A stretch of DNA of 64,000 nt from Mucilaginibacter empetricola (GTDB lineage: Bacteria; Bacteroidota; Bacteroidia; Sphingobacteriales; Sphingobacteriaceae), in the NCBI RefSeq assembly GCF_024808665.1, contig NZ_JANUBZ010000010.1, positions 124,001-188,000 of the forward strand. The letters run 5' to 3'. Position 1 is the first letter of the stretch. Each line of letters starts with the position of its first letter. The translations under genes and the position numbers were made by a program. A model generated the notes under the pieces. That model made no database searches and was not told the DNA's origin. It worked only from the letters and a program-made list of their open reading frames with translations. Positions 27,632 to 36,325 of this stretch are shown here, piece by piece.

Positions 27632-27839
27632 AGCAGTGATTTTAATGATTAATATAAAAGTATAACATAACCGCAATGAAAATGTCATTACATTATATAA
27701 TTAACGATTTGTTTGAGGCGATAGTACAATTGATGATGGTGGGTTTATTTTATATCGCGATGGGTTTAAAATACAAATATTACCATATGCTTCCGTATAC
27801 CAAGACTTAAGCAAATAATAATTTATATTTTAAAATTTA

Positions 27840-29408
27840 TCACTTACGATCTGTCTTTTGAAACAGCAGATTATCGAAATTAAAACCCATGCCAGCCACT
27901 GCATTTTGGAGTGTAAATGTATCAGCCTGACGCTGGTTTCCCTTTGTAAACAGTACTAAAGTGTCGCCATCAACTTCAGGATTTTGCCATCTGATAAAAA
28001 ATGTATTGTTTTTATAAGGCAACAAAATTCCCCGTAACTGGGGCGACCGTTGAGCGGCGAACCACAATTGATCATTACGGATTGATATCGTTACATTTCC
28101 AAACCATTGATCATGATATGTGCCTGCAAACTGCTTTACATCGGGATGATAAGTTAATTGCTTACTGGTTACTTCATTGTAGATGCTATCCTTAAGGTGC
28201 CTGGCCGAGCGTTCATTTGAATTTAACCGGGCAAAGGTTGTTGTTGATTCATCAATATTTTTCACATTAAGGTAACCGTCCATTATTTGATAAGTAATAG
28301 CATCAATAGCATTGCTTTCGTTATTGGTTAATACGATAATACCTAACTTCAATTCAGGGATCATGGAGACTTCAGATACCATGCCGACATCTTCCCCTGT
28401 ATGAACAACTTGCTTATAGCCTTTTGCGTCAAGCAAAAACCAGCCCAGTCCATATGCTGCAAAGTGCGTATTATAAGCGCCGGGTTTACCAACGGGGATT
28501 ACAACTTGTGGCGATAATAACTCCTTAACCGTTTGTTCACTCAGTAATTGCTTATCCAAATTTTCACCATATTTACCATTATTCATGAGCATCAACAGCC
28601 ACTTGCTCATATCATTAACATTTGAATAAATACCCCCTGCAGCATCGTCTTTGGTTGACGTATAACGGGCAATTACGCTAATAGAGTCATTTATTAATTT
28701 ATGCGGATCTATAATGTTAGGGTTTTTGCTGCAACCATAATAGGATGCAGCACTGGCTTCCATACCCAACGGCTTTAAAATACGTTGTTCTATAAAGTCT
28801 TCCCAACGCATTTTTGATACGCGCGCAATAACTTCGCCTGCTACTAAGTAAAGGTTGTTGTCATAGGCGAATTTGCTCCGGAACGAATACTTAGGCTTCA
28901 AATAACGTAGGTTATAAATGATGTCGTTAACCGTAAAGTTAGTAGAATCGGGATCATGCATCAGATCTCCTACGCCAGTTGCCAATCCGCTACGATGACA
29001 CAGCAGATCCCGAATAGTCATTTCTTGTGTAGCCAATGCGTCATACATACGGAATTCAGGAATATACCTGGTGACTTTATCATCCCAATTTATTTTTTTG
29101 TCGTCAACAAGTATACCTAACGCTGCTGCTGTGAATGCTTTGGTATTAGAAGCAATTCCGAAAAGTGTTTCTGAATCTACAGCTTTTTGCGTTCGGATGG
29201 AACTTACGCCAAACCCCTTGCTGTAAATCAATTTTCCATCTTTAATAATACCGATAGCCATTCCCGGAACCCGGAATAGCTTTAAATCCTTGTTCGCCAC
29301 GCTATCAACCTGACTGTTGGTTAAACTTTGAGCGAAAACAGGGGAAGATTTGGTAAAAACCAGCGAGGCGACAGCTAAAAACCAGCAAAAAGATAAACGA
29401 CACTTCAT
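27840..29408 (-). CDS. Class C beta-lactamase-like serine hydrolase with DUF3471 tail
   Basis: 522 residues from the ATG at 29408, which starts a signal peptide (MKCRLSFCWFLAVASLVF ... VFAQ); the frame opens at 29453. SxxK motif SNTK with Ser87 and Lys90, the YxN motif Tyr182-Asp-Asn184 (FAYDNN), and HTGEDVG as the KTG equivalent. The final part (about 415-522) fits DUF3471, seen behind periplasmic penicillin-binding-type esterases. It should hydrolyse or transpeptidate peptides or esters outside the cytoplasm; beta-lactam hydrolysis is not implied. Monocistronic. Confidence 0.9.
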   Translation of the reverse strand: MKCRLSFCWFLAVASLVFTKSSPVFAQSLTNSQVDSVANKDLKLFRVPGMAIGIIKDGKLIYSKGFGVSSIRTQKAVDSETLFGIASNTKAFTAAALGILVDDKKINWDDKVTRYIPEFRMYDALATQEMTIRDLLCHRSGLATGVGDLMHDPDSTNFTVNDIIYNLRYLKPKYSFRSKFAYDNNLYLVAGEVIARVSKMRWEDFIEQRILKPLGMEASAASYYGCSKNPNIIDPHKLINDSISVIARYTSTKDDAAGGIYSNVNDMSKWLLMLMNNGKYGENLDKQLLSEQTVKELLSPQVVIPVGKPGAYNTHFAAYGLGWFLLDAKGYKQVVHTGEDVGMVSEVSMIPELKLGIIVLTNNESNAIDAITYQIMDGYLNVKNIDESTTTFARLNSNERSARHLKDSIYNEVTSKQLTYHPDVKQFAGTYHDQWFGNVTISIRNDQLWFAAQRSPQLRGILLPYKNNTFFIRWQNPEVDGDTLVLFTKGNQRQADTFTLQNAVAGMGFNFDNLLFQKTDRK

Positions 29409-29722
29409 AAAATAAATGGAATAACTACTATGTAAAAATATCATTTTCAGCATTGATAATCGTAATGTTCACGCGACAATATTATATCCTCTGTAACATG
29501 CGCAATCAATAAATTGCTTTTTAGATATTTTCATCATGACGAATATACCTAAAACCCATCACCATCAATAAGCGTAAAAACAAGAGCCATGTAGGTGCCT
29601 TTATTGATGTGGAAACATATAAAATGTTTAGTATACGTCAAATATTGCTTACAAATGTTGATTAGAAATAAATAAATTGCAAATTTGTGCACTGCAATTC
29701 ACTTAATCCCTTTGAATTTACA
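29409..29722. other. Intergenic gap between divergent genes
   Basis: 314 bases between the divergent serine hydrolase and DASH cryptochrome genes, long enough for two promoters. I see no clear TAnnTTTG box, hairpin or repeat, only a short ACCCATCACCATCAATA stretch that weakly resembles the GGGTTT-type palindromes elsewhere. Confidence 0.5.
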
Positions 29723-31060
29723 ATGAGTGAAAGAACGATATTGGTGTGGTTTAGGAATGATTTACGTATTCGTGATAATGAAATTTTGTTAGAAGCGGTT
29801 CGTAAAGCTGATAAGGTATTGCCCGTATATTGTTTCGATCCTTATTATTTCAAAAAGAATATCTCCGGCAATTCAAAAACAGGCAGCCTGCGTGCACGGT
29901 TTCTGCTGGAATCTGTCGCCGACCTGCGAAATAATTTAAAAGCCATTGGAGGCGATTTAATTGTACGTATTGGCAGCCCGGTCGAAATTATATCCCAACT
30001 TGCCGAAGAGTACCATGTAAATGAGGTTTATCATCACCGCGAGGTAGCTTACGAAGAAACTGCTATATCAGAACAGGTAGAAGCCGCCTTATGGAAAATG
30101 AGGCTCAATCTGAAGCATTTTATTGGCCATACTTTATATCATAAAGAAGATCTGCCTTTCCCTATAAAAGATATTCCGGATAGTTTTGCTGTTTTTAAAA
30201 AGAAGGTTGAGCGTGATAGCGATGTGCGTCCCTGTATTGGCACGCCCGAAACTATAAATACCCCCGTAATTACTGATGCCGGTGAACTACCGACATTGCA
30301 AATGCTGGGACTAAATGATGTGATTGATGACACCCGCTTGTCTGCAATATTTATCGGTGGCGAAACAACAGCATTGACCCAACTGGAGCATGTTTTTTCA
30401 ACCAGTCTTCAAAATGCCAATGGTAAGCCAAGTCGCAATCAATCCGCTGCTGGGCCATCATCAAAATTATCACCATGGATAGCGCTGGGCTGCGTTTCTT
30501 TGCGGCAGGTTTATTGGGAAATTCATAAACATCAGCATTCGGCTCCGGCTAATTATTTTAATGCATTAGTGCTTGATCTGCTCTGGCGCGATTATTTTAG
30601 GTTTATGTTTAAAAAGCATGGACAGAAATTTATAGCTACCAAAAATGAAGATGAACAGACCGTAACGACTGGCGGGGAAGATGAACTTTTTGAAAGCTGG
30701 AAGAACGGCGAAACCGGGGTGCCACTGGTTGATGCGATTATGCATGAACTGAATGCTACCGGCTTTATTAATAATTATGGCAGACAGATAGTAGCGGTGT
30801 TTTTGGTGAATGACCTTAAAGTTGACTGGACAAAAGGTGCCGCTTACTTTGAAGAAAAGCTGATTGACTACTCGCCGGCCAGTAACTGGGGCAATTGGGC
30901 CTTTATAGCCGGGGTTAACGATGCCCGCGAAAGCAAGTATGCCATTGTTACTAAACCAGCCATTGAGCTTGAACTAAGAAGCGATTATATTGATACCTGG
31001 CTGCCCACCGTAAAAAGTGTTGACTATCAGGATTTTTCTGACACGGTTGCTATAAAATAA
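29723..31060 (+). CDS. DASH-family cryptochrome/photolyase
   Basis: 445 residues from the ATG at 29723; the frame also opens with GTG at 29687, but the family starts MSERTILVWFRNDLRIRDNE. The antenna domain gives VLPVYCFDPYYF and YHHREVAYEE; the FAD domain gives SPWIALGCVSLRQVYWEI, LLWRDYFRFMFKKHG, VPLVDAIMHELNATGFINNYGRQIVA and LIDYSPASNWGNWAFIAGVNDARESKYA, the DASH-type pattern. DASH proteins repair cyclobutane dimers in single-stranded DNA and may act as light sensors. With the CPD photolyase at 22195 this makes two photolyase-type enzymes 6 kb apart on opposite strands. Confidence 0.93.
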   Translation: MSERTILVWFRNDLRIRDNEILLEAVRKADKVLPVYCFDPYYFKKNISGNSKTGSLRARFLLESVADLRNNLKAIGGDLIVRIGSPVEIISQLAEEYHVNEVYHHREVAYEETAISEQVEAALWKMRLNLKHFIGHTLYHKEDLPFPIKDIPDSFAVFKKKVERDSDVRPCIGTPETINTPVITDAGELPTLQMLGLNDVIDDTRLSAIFIGGETTALTQLEHVFSTSLQNANGKPSRNQSAAGPSSKLSPWIALGCVSLRQVYWEIHKHQHSAPANYFNALVLDLLWRDYFRFMFKKHGQKFIATKNEDEQTVTTGGEDELFESWKNGETGVPLVDAIMHELNATGFINNYGRQIVAVFLVNDLKVDWTKGAAYFEEKLIDYSPASNWGNWAFIAGVNDARESKYAIVTKPAIELELRSDYIDTWLPTVKSVDYQDFSDTVAIK

Positions 31061-31107
31061 ACCGGCAAGGTGTAACTTTATTTGTACGTTAGCGTCTAAC
31101 AGGTATT

Positions 31108-31209
31108 ATGAACTCATTTGAACAATTTACGGTAATAATAGGTGTGCTGGCAGTTCTGTTTGAGGGTATCTCTTATGTGCGCAGCTTCCTGCACAAACTA
31201 TTTCACTAA
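31108..31209 (+). CDS. Possible 33-residue membrane peptide
   Basis: ATG at 31108 to TAA at 31207-31209: starts MNSFEQFTVIIGVLAVLFEG and ends SYVRSFLHKLFH. One amphipathic-to-hydrophobic helix with a basic C-terminus, as in many small membrane proteins. It sits 47 bases after the cryptochrome stop. No strong Shine-Dalgarno site precedes it, but that is normal in this phylum. The remaining sequence to sucA carries a TACTTTTG box and a weak GGAAATATATTTTCC palindrome at about 31216-31230. Coding status needs comparison, so confidence is moderate. Confidence 0.4.
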   Translation: MNSFEQFTVIIGVLAVLFEGISYVRSFLHKLFH

Positions 31210-31424
31210 AAAAGCGGAAATATATTTTCCTCCTTTTCTTTAGTATTTCATCAATTTACAGGGCGACGTTAACCTTGCTGTTGGTGAAAAGTATTGTCAT
31301 AAAATGTGACATAATTTTAACCTTTAATAGCTCATTTTCGTTAAACGGTTGTAACAAAAAGATGTCAAACTAAAAGTCGGTTAAGTTTTATTAATAAATT
31401 ATAAAGTTTGTAAACCGATATGCT

Positions 31425-31432
31425 TACTTTTG
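31425..31432 (+). promoter_or_regulatory. Bacteroidota -7 box for sucA
   Basis: TACTTTTG matches TAnnTTTG, 23 bases before the sucA ATG. A TTTG upstream is only 14 bases away, closer than the usual -33 spacing. Confidence 0.4.
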
Positions 31433-31455
31433 TACCGTTTTAAAGATTGGTTTCC

Positions 31456-34260
31456 ATGGATCGTCTAAATTATATAAATAGCGGAAACGCTGCCTACATT
31501 GATTCCTTATACGAAGAATATAAAAAAGACCCTGAATCGGTTGACTTTGGATGGCAAAAATTTTTTGAAGGGTTTGATTTTGGCCGCGATGCGCAAGCAC
31601 CGGTCGCCGAAAATACTGGTACCCCCGAGCACTTTTTAAAGGAGATAAATGTGCTGAATATGATAGATGGCTACCGTACACGCGGCCATTTATTTACAAA
31701 AACAAACCCCGTTCGCGAAAGACGCAAGTACTTCCCTGGTAAAGAACTGGAAACATTTGGTTTAAGCGATGCCGATATGGACACCGTTTTTAACGCAGGT
31801 GTTGAAGTTGGCCTGGGCCCCGCCAAACTGCGCGATATTCGCCAGTTACTGGAAGATACCTATTGCCAGGCAATAGGCGCCGAATACCGCTACATCCGCA
31901 ATCCCATTAAAATAAAATGGTTTGAGGATAGGATGGAAAGCAAACGCAATACCCCATCATTCAAAGTTGAAGATAAAAAACTGATGCTGAATAAGCTGAA
32001 TGAAGCGGTTGTGTTTGAAAACTTTTTAGGTACCAAATTCCTGGGTCAAAAACGCTTTTCGCTTGAGGGTGCCGAGTCTCTTATACCTGCACTTGATTCC
32101 GTTATTCAAACTGGGTCAGAACTGGGCATTGAGGAATTTATTATCGGTATGGCACACCGCGGAAGGCTGAATGTGCTGACCAATATTATGGAAAAACCTT
32201 ATAAAGAGGTTTTCTCAGAATTTGAAGGCAAGAACTTCGACGAAGACACCCCATTTGGCGGCGACGTAAAATATCACCTGGGTTACTCAACCGACATCGT
32301 GACCCTTGGCGGAAAAAAGGTGCACTTAAGCCTTTGCCCTAACCCAAGTCACCTGGAAGCGGTTGACCCGGTTGTTGAAGGTTTAACCCGCTCAAAAATT
32401 GATTTTAAATATAAAGACGATCATTCCAAAATAGCTCCTATATTAATTCATGGCGATGCTTCAGTAGCAGGTCAGGGAATTGTATATGAGGTTTTGCAAA
32501 TGGAAAAACTGGATGGCTACCGTACAGGTGGTACTATCCATATTGTTATAAATAACCAGATAGGTTTTACCACTAACTTTAAAGATGCCCGTTCAAGTAC
32601 TTATTGTACCGATGTGGCTAAAACAGTATTATCGCCGGTGTTCCACGTAAATGGCGATGATGTTGAAGCTTTGGCTTATGTGGTAAACCTGGCAATGGAA
32701 TACCGTCAGGTATTTCATGAAGATGTGTTTATTGATATTTTATGCTATCGCCGGTATGGACATAATGAAGCTGATGAACCTAAATTCACGCAGCCTGTGC
32801 TATACAAAGCGATTGAAGCACATCCAAATCCGCTTGAAATTTACAAGCAGAAGTTATTGGCCGAAGGTAGCATCAATGAAAACTATGCTGCTGAGCTGGA
32901 AAAAACTTTCCGCGCCGAGTTACAACAAAAGTTAGACGAATCAAAAGCCGAAGACAGGTTTACCGATACCATTCAAATGTTTGAAGGTGCCTGGCAGGGC
33001 TTACACATAGCCAGTACAAGGGAATTCTTTACGCCTGTTGACACAGCCGTTTCAAAAGAAGAATTGATGGCGGTTGGTCAAAAAATAACTGTTTTGCCTC
33101 CGGGAAAAGAGTTTTTCAGAAAGATTGAAAAGCTATTTGAAGAGCGCAACAAAATGCTTACCAAAACCCACGTATTTGACTGGGCTATGGGCGAGTTGCT
33201 TGCTTATGGTACTTTATTAAAAGAAGGTCACCCGGTTAGGCTAAGTGGTGAGGATGTAAAACGTGGTACCTTCTCTCATCGCCATGCGGTATTAACCTTG
33301 GTTGATTCGGAAGATGAGTATAATCCGTTTGATACCATTGAAGATTCGGCTAAATTCAGCATTTATAACTCTTTACTGTCAGAATACGGTGTTTTAGGCT
33401 TTGAATATGGTTATGCCCTGGCAAACCCTAACGCATTAACCCTTTGGGAAGCGCAATTTGGTGATTTCTTTAACGGTGCGCAAATTATAGTTGACCAGTA
33501 CATAGCCAGTGCCGAAACTAAATGGCAGCGTGGTAATGGTTTGGTAATGTTATTGCCACACGGTTATGAAGGTGCTGGTCCTGAACACTCATCAGCACGT
33601 GTAGAGCGTTTCCTTGAGCTTTGTGCCGATAGCAATATACAGGTGGCTAATTGCACTACTCCGGCTAACTTCTTCCATATTTTAAGGAGACAAATGCTGC
33701 GCGATTTCCGCAAGCCGCTGATCATTTTTACACCAAAAAGCTTATTACGCAGCCCTAAGTGCGTATCGCCTCTGGAAGAGTTTACCGATGGTAAATTCCA
33801 CGAGTTGATTGATGATACTTATGCTGATCCTAAAAAGGTAAAACGCGTGTTGCTTTGCACTGGTAAAATTTATTACGATTTGCTTGAAAAACAACAGGCC
33901 GATAAACGTAAAGATGTAGCTATTGTGCGGATCGAACAGTTATACCCAACACCAGTGGTGCAAATATTAAAGGTAAAAGCAAGATATAATAAGGCTACTG
34001 AATTTATTTGGGTACAGGAAGAACCTGAAAACATGGGTGCATGGCCATATATTTGCCGCAAGTTCCATAACGATAAGGTGATTAATCTGGATGTTATTTC
34101 GCGTCACGAAGGTAGCAGTACGGCAACAGGTTTTGCTAAACAACATGCTGCGCAGCAATTGCACATCGTTTCAAAAGCATTTGAAGCACCTGCCGGTAAA
34201 GTGGTAAAAGCTGCTGTAAAACAAACGGCCGAAAAAATGGCCAATGTTGGAGCCGATTGA
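31456..34260 (+). CDS. sucA: 2-oxoglutarate dehydrogenase E1 component
   Basis: 934 residues from ATG 31456 (a TTG nine bases upstream is less likely). The protein begins with the E1o N-terminal helix (NAAYIDSLYEEYKKDPESVD) and the HLFTKTNPVRERRKY region. Thiamine-diphosphate domain motifs: GMAHRGRLNVL near 235, YHLGYS, SLCPNPSHLE and HGDASVAGQGIV, with the GDASVAGQ...NNQIGFTT metal-site region. The C-terminal transketolase-like part has EDVKRGTFSHRH, EAQFGDFFNGAQ and EGAGPEHSSAR. It decarboxylates 2-oxoglutarate in the TCA cycle and passes succinyl to SucB, encoded 79 bases downstream. Confidence 0.97.
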   Translation: MDRLNYINSGNAAYIDSLYEEYKKDPESVDFGWQKFFEGFDFGRDAQAPVAENTGTPEHFLKEINVLNMIDGYRTRGHLFTKTNPVRERRKYFPGKELETFGLSDADMDTVFNAGVEVGLGPAKLRDIRQLLEDTYCQAIGAEYRYIRNPIKIKWFEDRMESKRNTPSFKVEDKKLMLNKLNEAVVFENFLGTKFLGQKRFSLEGAESLIPALDSVIQTGSELGIEEFIIGMAHRGRLNVLTNIMEKPYKEVFSEFEGKNFDEDTPFGGDVKYHLGYSTDIVTLGGKKVHLSLCPNPSHLEAVDPVVEGLTRSKIDFKYKDDHSKIAPILIHGDASVAGQGIVYEVLQMEKLDGYRTGGTIHIVINNQIGFTTNFKDARSSTYCTDVAKTVLSPVFHVNGDDVEALAYVVNLAMEYRQVFHEDVFIDILCYRRYGHNEADEPKFTQPVLYKAIEAHPNPLEIYKQKLLAEGSINENYAAELEKTFRAELQQKLDESKAEDRFTDTIQMFEGAWQGLHIASTREFFTPVDTAVSKEELMAVGQKITVLPPGKEFFRKIEKLFEERNKMLTKTHVFDWAMGELLAYGTLLKEGHPVRLSGEDVKRGTFSHRHAVLTLVDSEDEYNPFDTIEDSAKFSIYNSLLSEYGVLGFEYGYALANPNALTLWEAQFGDFFNGAQIIVDQYIASAETKWQRGNGLVMLLPHGYEGAGPEHSSARVERFLELCADSNIQVANCTTPANFFHILRRQMLRDFRKPLIIFTPKSLLRSPKCVSPLEEFTDGKFHELIDDTYADPKKVKRVLLCTGKIYYDLLEKQQADKRKDVAIVRIEQLYPTPVVQILKVKARYNKATEFIWVQEEPENMGAWPYICRKFHNDKVINLDVISRHEGSSTATGFAKQHAAQQLHIVSKAFEAPAGKVVKAAVKQTAEKMANVGAD

Positions 34261-34289
34261 TTTGATCATTATTAATTAGATTTTCATTG

Positions 34290-34315
34290 TAGCGACGCAA
34301 TACATTGCGTCGCTA
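34290..34315. repeat. REP-like perfect hairpin between sucA and sucB
   Basis: TAGCGACGCAAT (34290-34301) and ATTGCGTCGCTA (34304-34315) are exact complements around AC. No T-run follows, so it need not end transcription; it could adjust sucA:sucB stoichiometry or stabilise sucA mRNA. Similar GACGCAAT-ATTGCGTC palindromes occur in other bacterial genomes as interspersed repeats, from memory. Confidence 0.65.
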
Positions 34316-34339
34316 TCTAATACATACAAAAATTCAAAT

Positions 34340-35911
34340 ATGAGTTTAACTATAAAAGTTCCGCCGGTAGGCGAATCAATTACGGAAGTAACTGTGTCAA
34401 GCTGGATAAAAAAAGATGGCGATGCAGTTAAAATGGATGAAGTAATTGCCGAGTTAGAATCAGATAAAGCAACCTTTGAGCTTACCGCTGAAAAAGCCGG
34501 AATTTTAAAAACTGTAGCTAAAGAAGGAGATACCCTGGCTATTGGAGCTGTACTTGCCACTATTGAAGATGGTGGTGCAGCAAGTGAAGCTAAGCCAGCC
34601 GCTCAACCCACAGTTGTTGTTAATGCACCGGCTCCGGCACCAGTTGCCGCTGCGCCTGTAAATGCTCCCGCAGCTGCTTCATTACAGGTTAAAGTTCCGC
34701 CGGTGGGTGAGTCAATTACTGAAGTTACCTTATCACGGTGGATAAAGAAAGATGGCGATGCCGTTGCGATGGATGAACCTATCGCTGAACTGGAATCAGA
34801 TAAAGCTACATTTGAATTAACTGCCGAAAAAGCAGGCACTTTAAAAACTATTGCAAAAGAAGGTGATGTATTGCCAATTGGTGCAGTAGTTTGTACCATT
34901 GAAGGTGCCGGTGCTGTTAAAGCTGCTACTCCTGCAGCGGCCCCAACAACACCTGCTGAAACATCGAAACAAGCAACTTACGCTTCAGGCACTCCTTCGC
35001 CTGCCGCTGCTAAAATATTGGCCGAAAAAGGCATCGATACAAAATCAGTATCAGGTACCGGTGTTGCGGGCCGCATAACTAAAGAAGATGCCCTGCTTGC
35101 TGAAAAAGCATCAGAGAATCCGCAAGTGAGCAAGGAAGCGCAGAAGCTGGAAGTTAGCAGCGCGAAGCCAGAGATTGCTAGCCCTAAAGCTGCCCCGGCG
35201 TCAACTGGTCCAAGAAGCGATCGTCGCGAAAAAATGTCGTCGTTGCGTAAAACAGTTGCCAAACGTTTGGTAGCCGTTAAAAATGAAACAGCAATGTTAA
35301 CCACTTTTAACGAAGTGGATATGTCGCCAATTATGGAGTTACGCGCCAAATACAAAGATAAATTTAAAGAAAAACATGGCGTAGGTTTGGGCTTTATGTC
35401 GTTCTTTACTAAAGCCGTTTGCGAGGCATTGAAAGAATGGCCTGCGGTAAATGCGCGTATTGAAGGAGAAGAAGTGGTATACAGCAACTTTGCTGATATC
35501 TCAATAGCTGTATCAGCACCAAAAGGCTTGGTAGTGCCGGTTATCCGCAATGCTGAGAGTTTGAGCCTGGCCGATATCGAAAAAACGGTAGCTGCATTGG
35601 CTGTTAAAGCCCGCGAAAATAAACTGACCCTTGAAGAAATGACTGGCGGTACCTTTACCATTACCAATGGTGGTGTATTTGGCTCCATGATGTCAACACC
35701 TATCATCAACTCGCCGCAGTCGGCTATTTTGGGAATGCACAACATTATTGAGCGCCCTGTTGCCGTAAACGGACAGGTGGTTATCCGACCGATGATGTAC
35801 CTGGCACTTTCTTATGATCACCGTATCATTGATGGTCGTGAGTCGGTTAGCTTCCTGGTAAGGGTAAAACAATTGCTGGAAGATCCTGCAAGATTATTGT
35901 TAGGTGTATAA
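34340..35911 (+). CDS. sucB: Dihydrolipoyllysine succinyltransferase (E2o) with two lipoyl domains
   Basis: 523 residues, longer than the usual ~400 because the lipoyl domain is doubled. Lipoyl domain 1 (about 3-75) carries lipoylated Lys43 and domain 2 (about 116-188) Lys155, both in [17 protein letters not shown]; each is followed by an Ala/Pro linker. A peripheral-subunit-binding domain (about 220-253, [20 protein letters not shown]) and the catalytic acyltransferase domain follow, with [20 protein letters not shown] and catalytic His in [12 protein letters not shown]. It transfers the succinyl group to CoA in the 2-oxoglutarate dehydrogenase complex. A terminator follows. Confidence 0.96.
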   Translation: MSLTIKVPPVGESITEVTVSSWIKKDGDAVKMDEVIAELESDKATFELTAEKAGILKTVAKEGDTLAIGAVLATIEDGGAASEAKPAAQPTVVVNAPAPAPVAAAPVNAPAAASLQVKVPPVGESITEVTLSRWIKKDGDAVAMDEPIAELESDKATFELTAEKAGTLKTIAKEGDVLPIGAVVCTIEGAGAVKAATPAAAPTTPAETSKQATYASGTPSPAAAKILAEKGIDTKSVSGTGVAGRITKEDALLAEKASENPQVSKEAQKLEVSSAKPEIASPKAAPASTGPRSDRREKMSSLRKTVAKRLVAVKNETAMLTTFNEVDMSPIMELRAKYKDKFKEKHGVGLGFMSFFTKAVCEALKEWPAVNARIEGEEVVYSNFADISIAVSAPKGLVVPVIRNAESLSLADIEKTVAALAVKARENKLTLEEMTGGTFTITNGGVFGSMMSTPIINSPQSAILGMHNIIERPVAVNGQVVIRPMMYLALSYDHRIIDGRESVSFLVRVKQLLEDPARLLLGV

Positions 35912-35935
35912 TCGATTAACAATTTCATAATATTG

Positions 35936-35960
35936 AAACCCGGCTTTAGCCGGGTTTTTT
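35936..35960 (+). terminator. Terminator of sucAB
   Basis: AAACCCGGC (35936-35944) pairs with GCCGGGTTT (35949-35957) around TTTA, followed by TTT. It lies 25 bases after the sucB stop. Confidence 0.85.
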
Positions 35961-35975
35961 GTTTCATTACTTTAA

Positions 35976-36100
35976 CGTCATGGCGAGGAACGAAGCCATC
36001 TCTACATAGGACAATCATTAGTACGAAATTACATCATCTAATGAAATCAATCTTCATTGACTTGCATAGGTTAAAGATTGCTCCGTTCCTCGCAATGACG
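35976..36100. mobile_element. MITE-like element with CGTCATTGCGAGGAACG ends
   Basis: The left end CGTCATGGCGAGGAACG at 35976-35992 and right end CGTTCCTCGCAATGACG at 36084-36100 belong to 26-27-bp terminal inverted repeats with a few mismatches (left extends through AAGCCATCT, right begins AGATTGCT). The 125-bp unit has no coding capacity. Sequences of this ...TTGCGAGGAACGAAGCAATCT type are familiar interspersed elements of several phyla. No clear target duplication is visible. The rest of the 35912-36325 gap holds a terminator and the AhpC control region. Confidence 0.7.
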
Positions 36101-36255
36101 CGAATTTTGGAGCGTTGTCGCATTTTATTTTTCACAATTCTTCCATATGTTTTTTCAAAATATCTAATTTTTTGCTCTAAAAAAGGATACTTTTTGAGAG
36201 TATTATTAAAAATGATGTTTGTAGCCTAGTATTATAGATTTTAACTATAACGTAT

Positions 36256-36275
36256 CGATTCTTTATATAGAATCG
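36256..36275. promoter_or_regulatory. Palindrome upstream of the AhpC promoter, candidate operator
   Basis: CGATTCT (36256-36262) and AGAATCG (36269-36275) form an exact inverted repeat around TTATAT, ending 15 bases before the -7 box TACATTTG. Position over the -33 region suits a regulator of peroxide response. Confidence 0.5.
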
Positions 36276-36290
36276 CCCTTTAAAAAGTGG

Positions 36291-36298
36291 TACATTTG
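36291..36298 (+). promoter_or_regulatory. Bacteroidota -7 box for ahpC-like gene
   Basis: TACATTTG matches TAnnTTTG, 27 bases before the ATG at 36326. No standard -33 TTG is visible; the palindrome at 36256-36275 occupies that area. Confidence 0.5.
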
Positions 36299-36325
36299 TA
36301 TCAAACAAATAAAAAAAATATCAAT

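Noticed and set aside
27840..29408. Antibiotic-resistance beta-lactamase
   Set aside because: SxxK/YxN/HTG are shared by many serine hydrolases; the DUF3471 tail favours a non-resistance esterase or peptidase.
34978..35745. 255-codon minus-strand frame inside sucB
   Set aside because: It is a shadow of a clearly coding plus-strand gene with strong domain motifs.
35933..36229. 98-codon plus-strand frame
   Set aside because: It runs through the sucB terminator and the MITE-like element.
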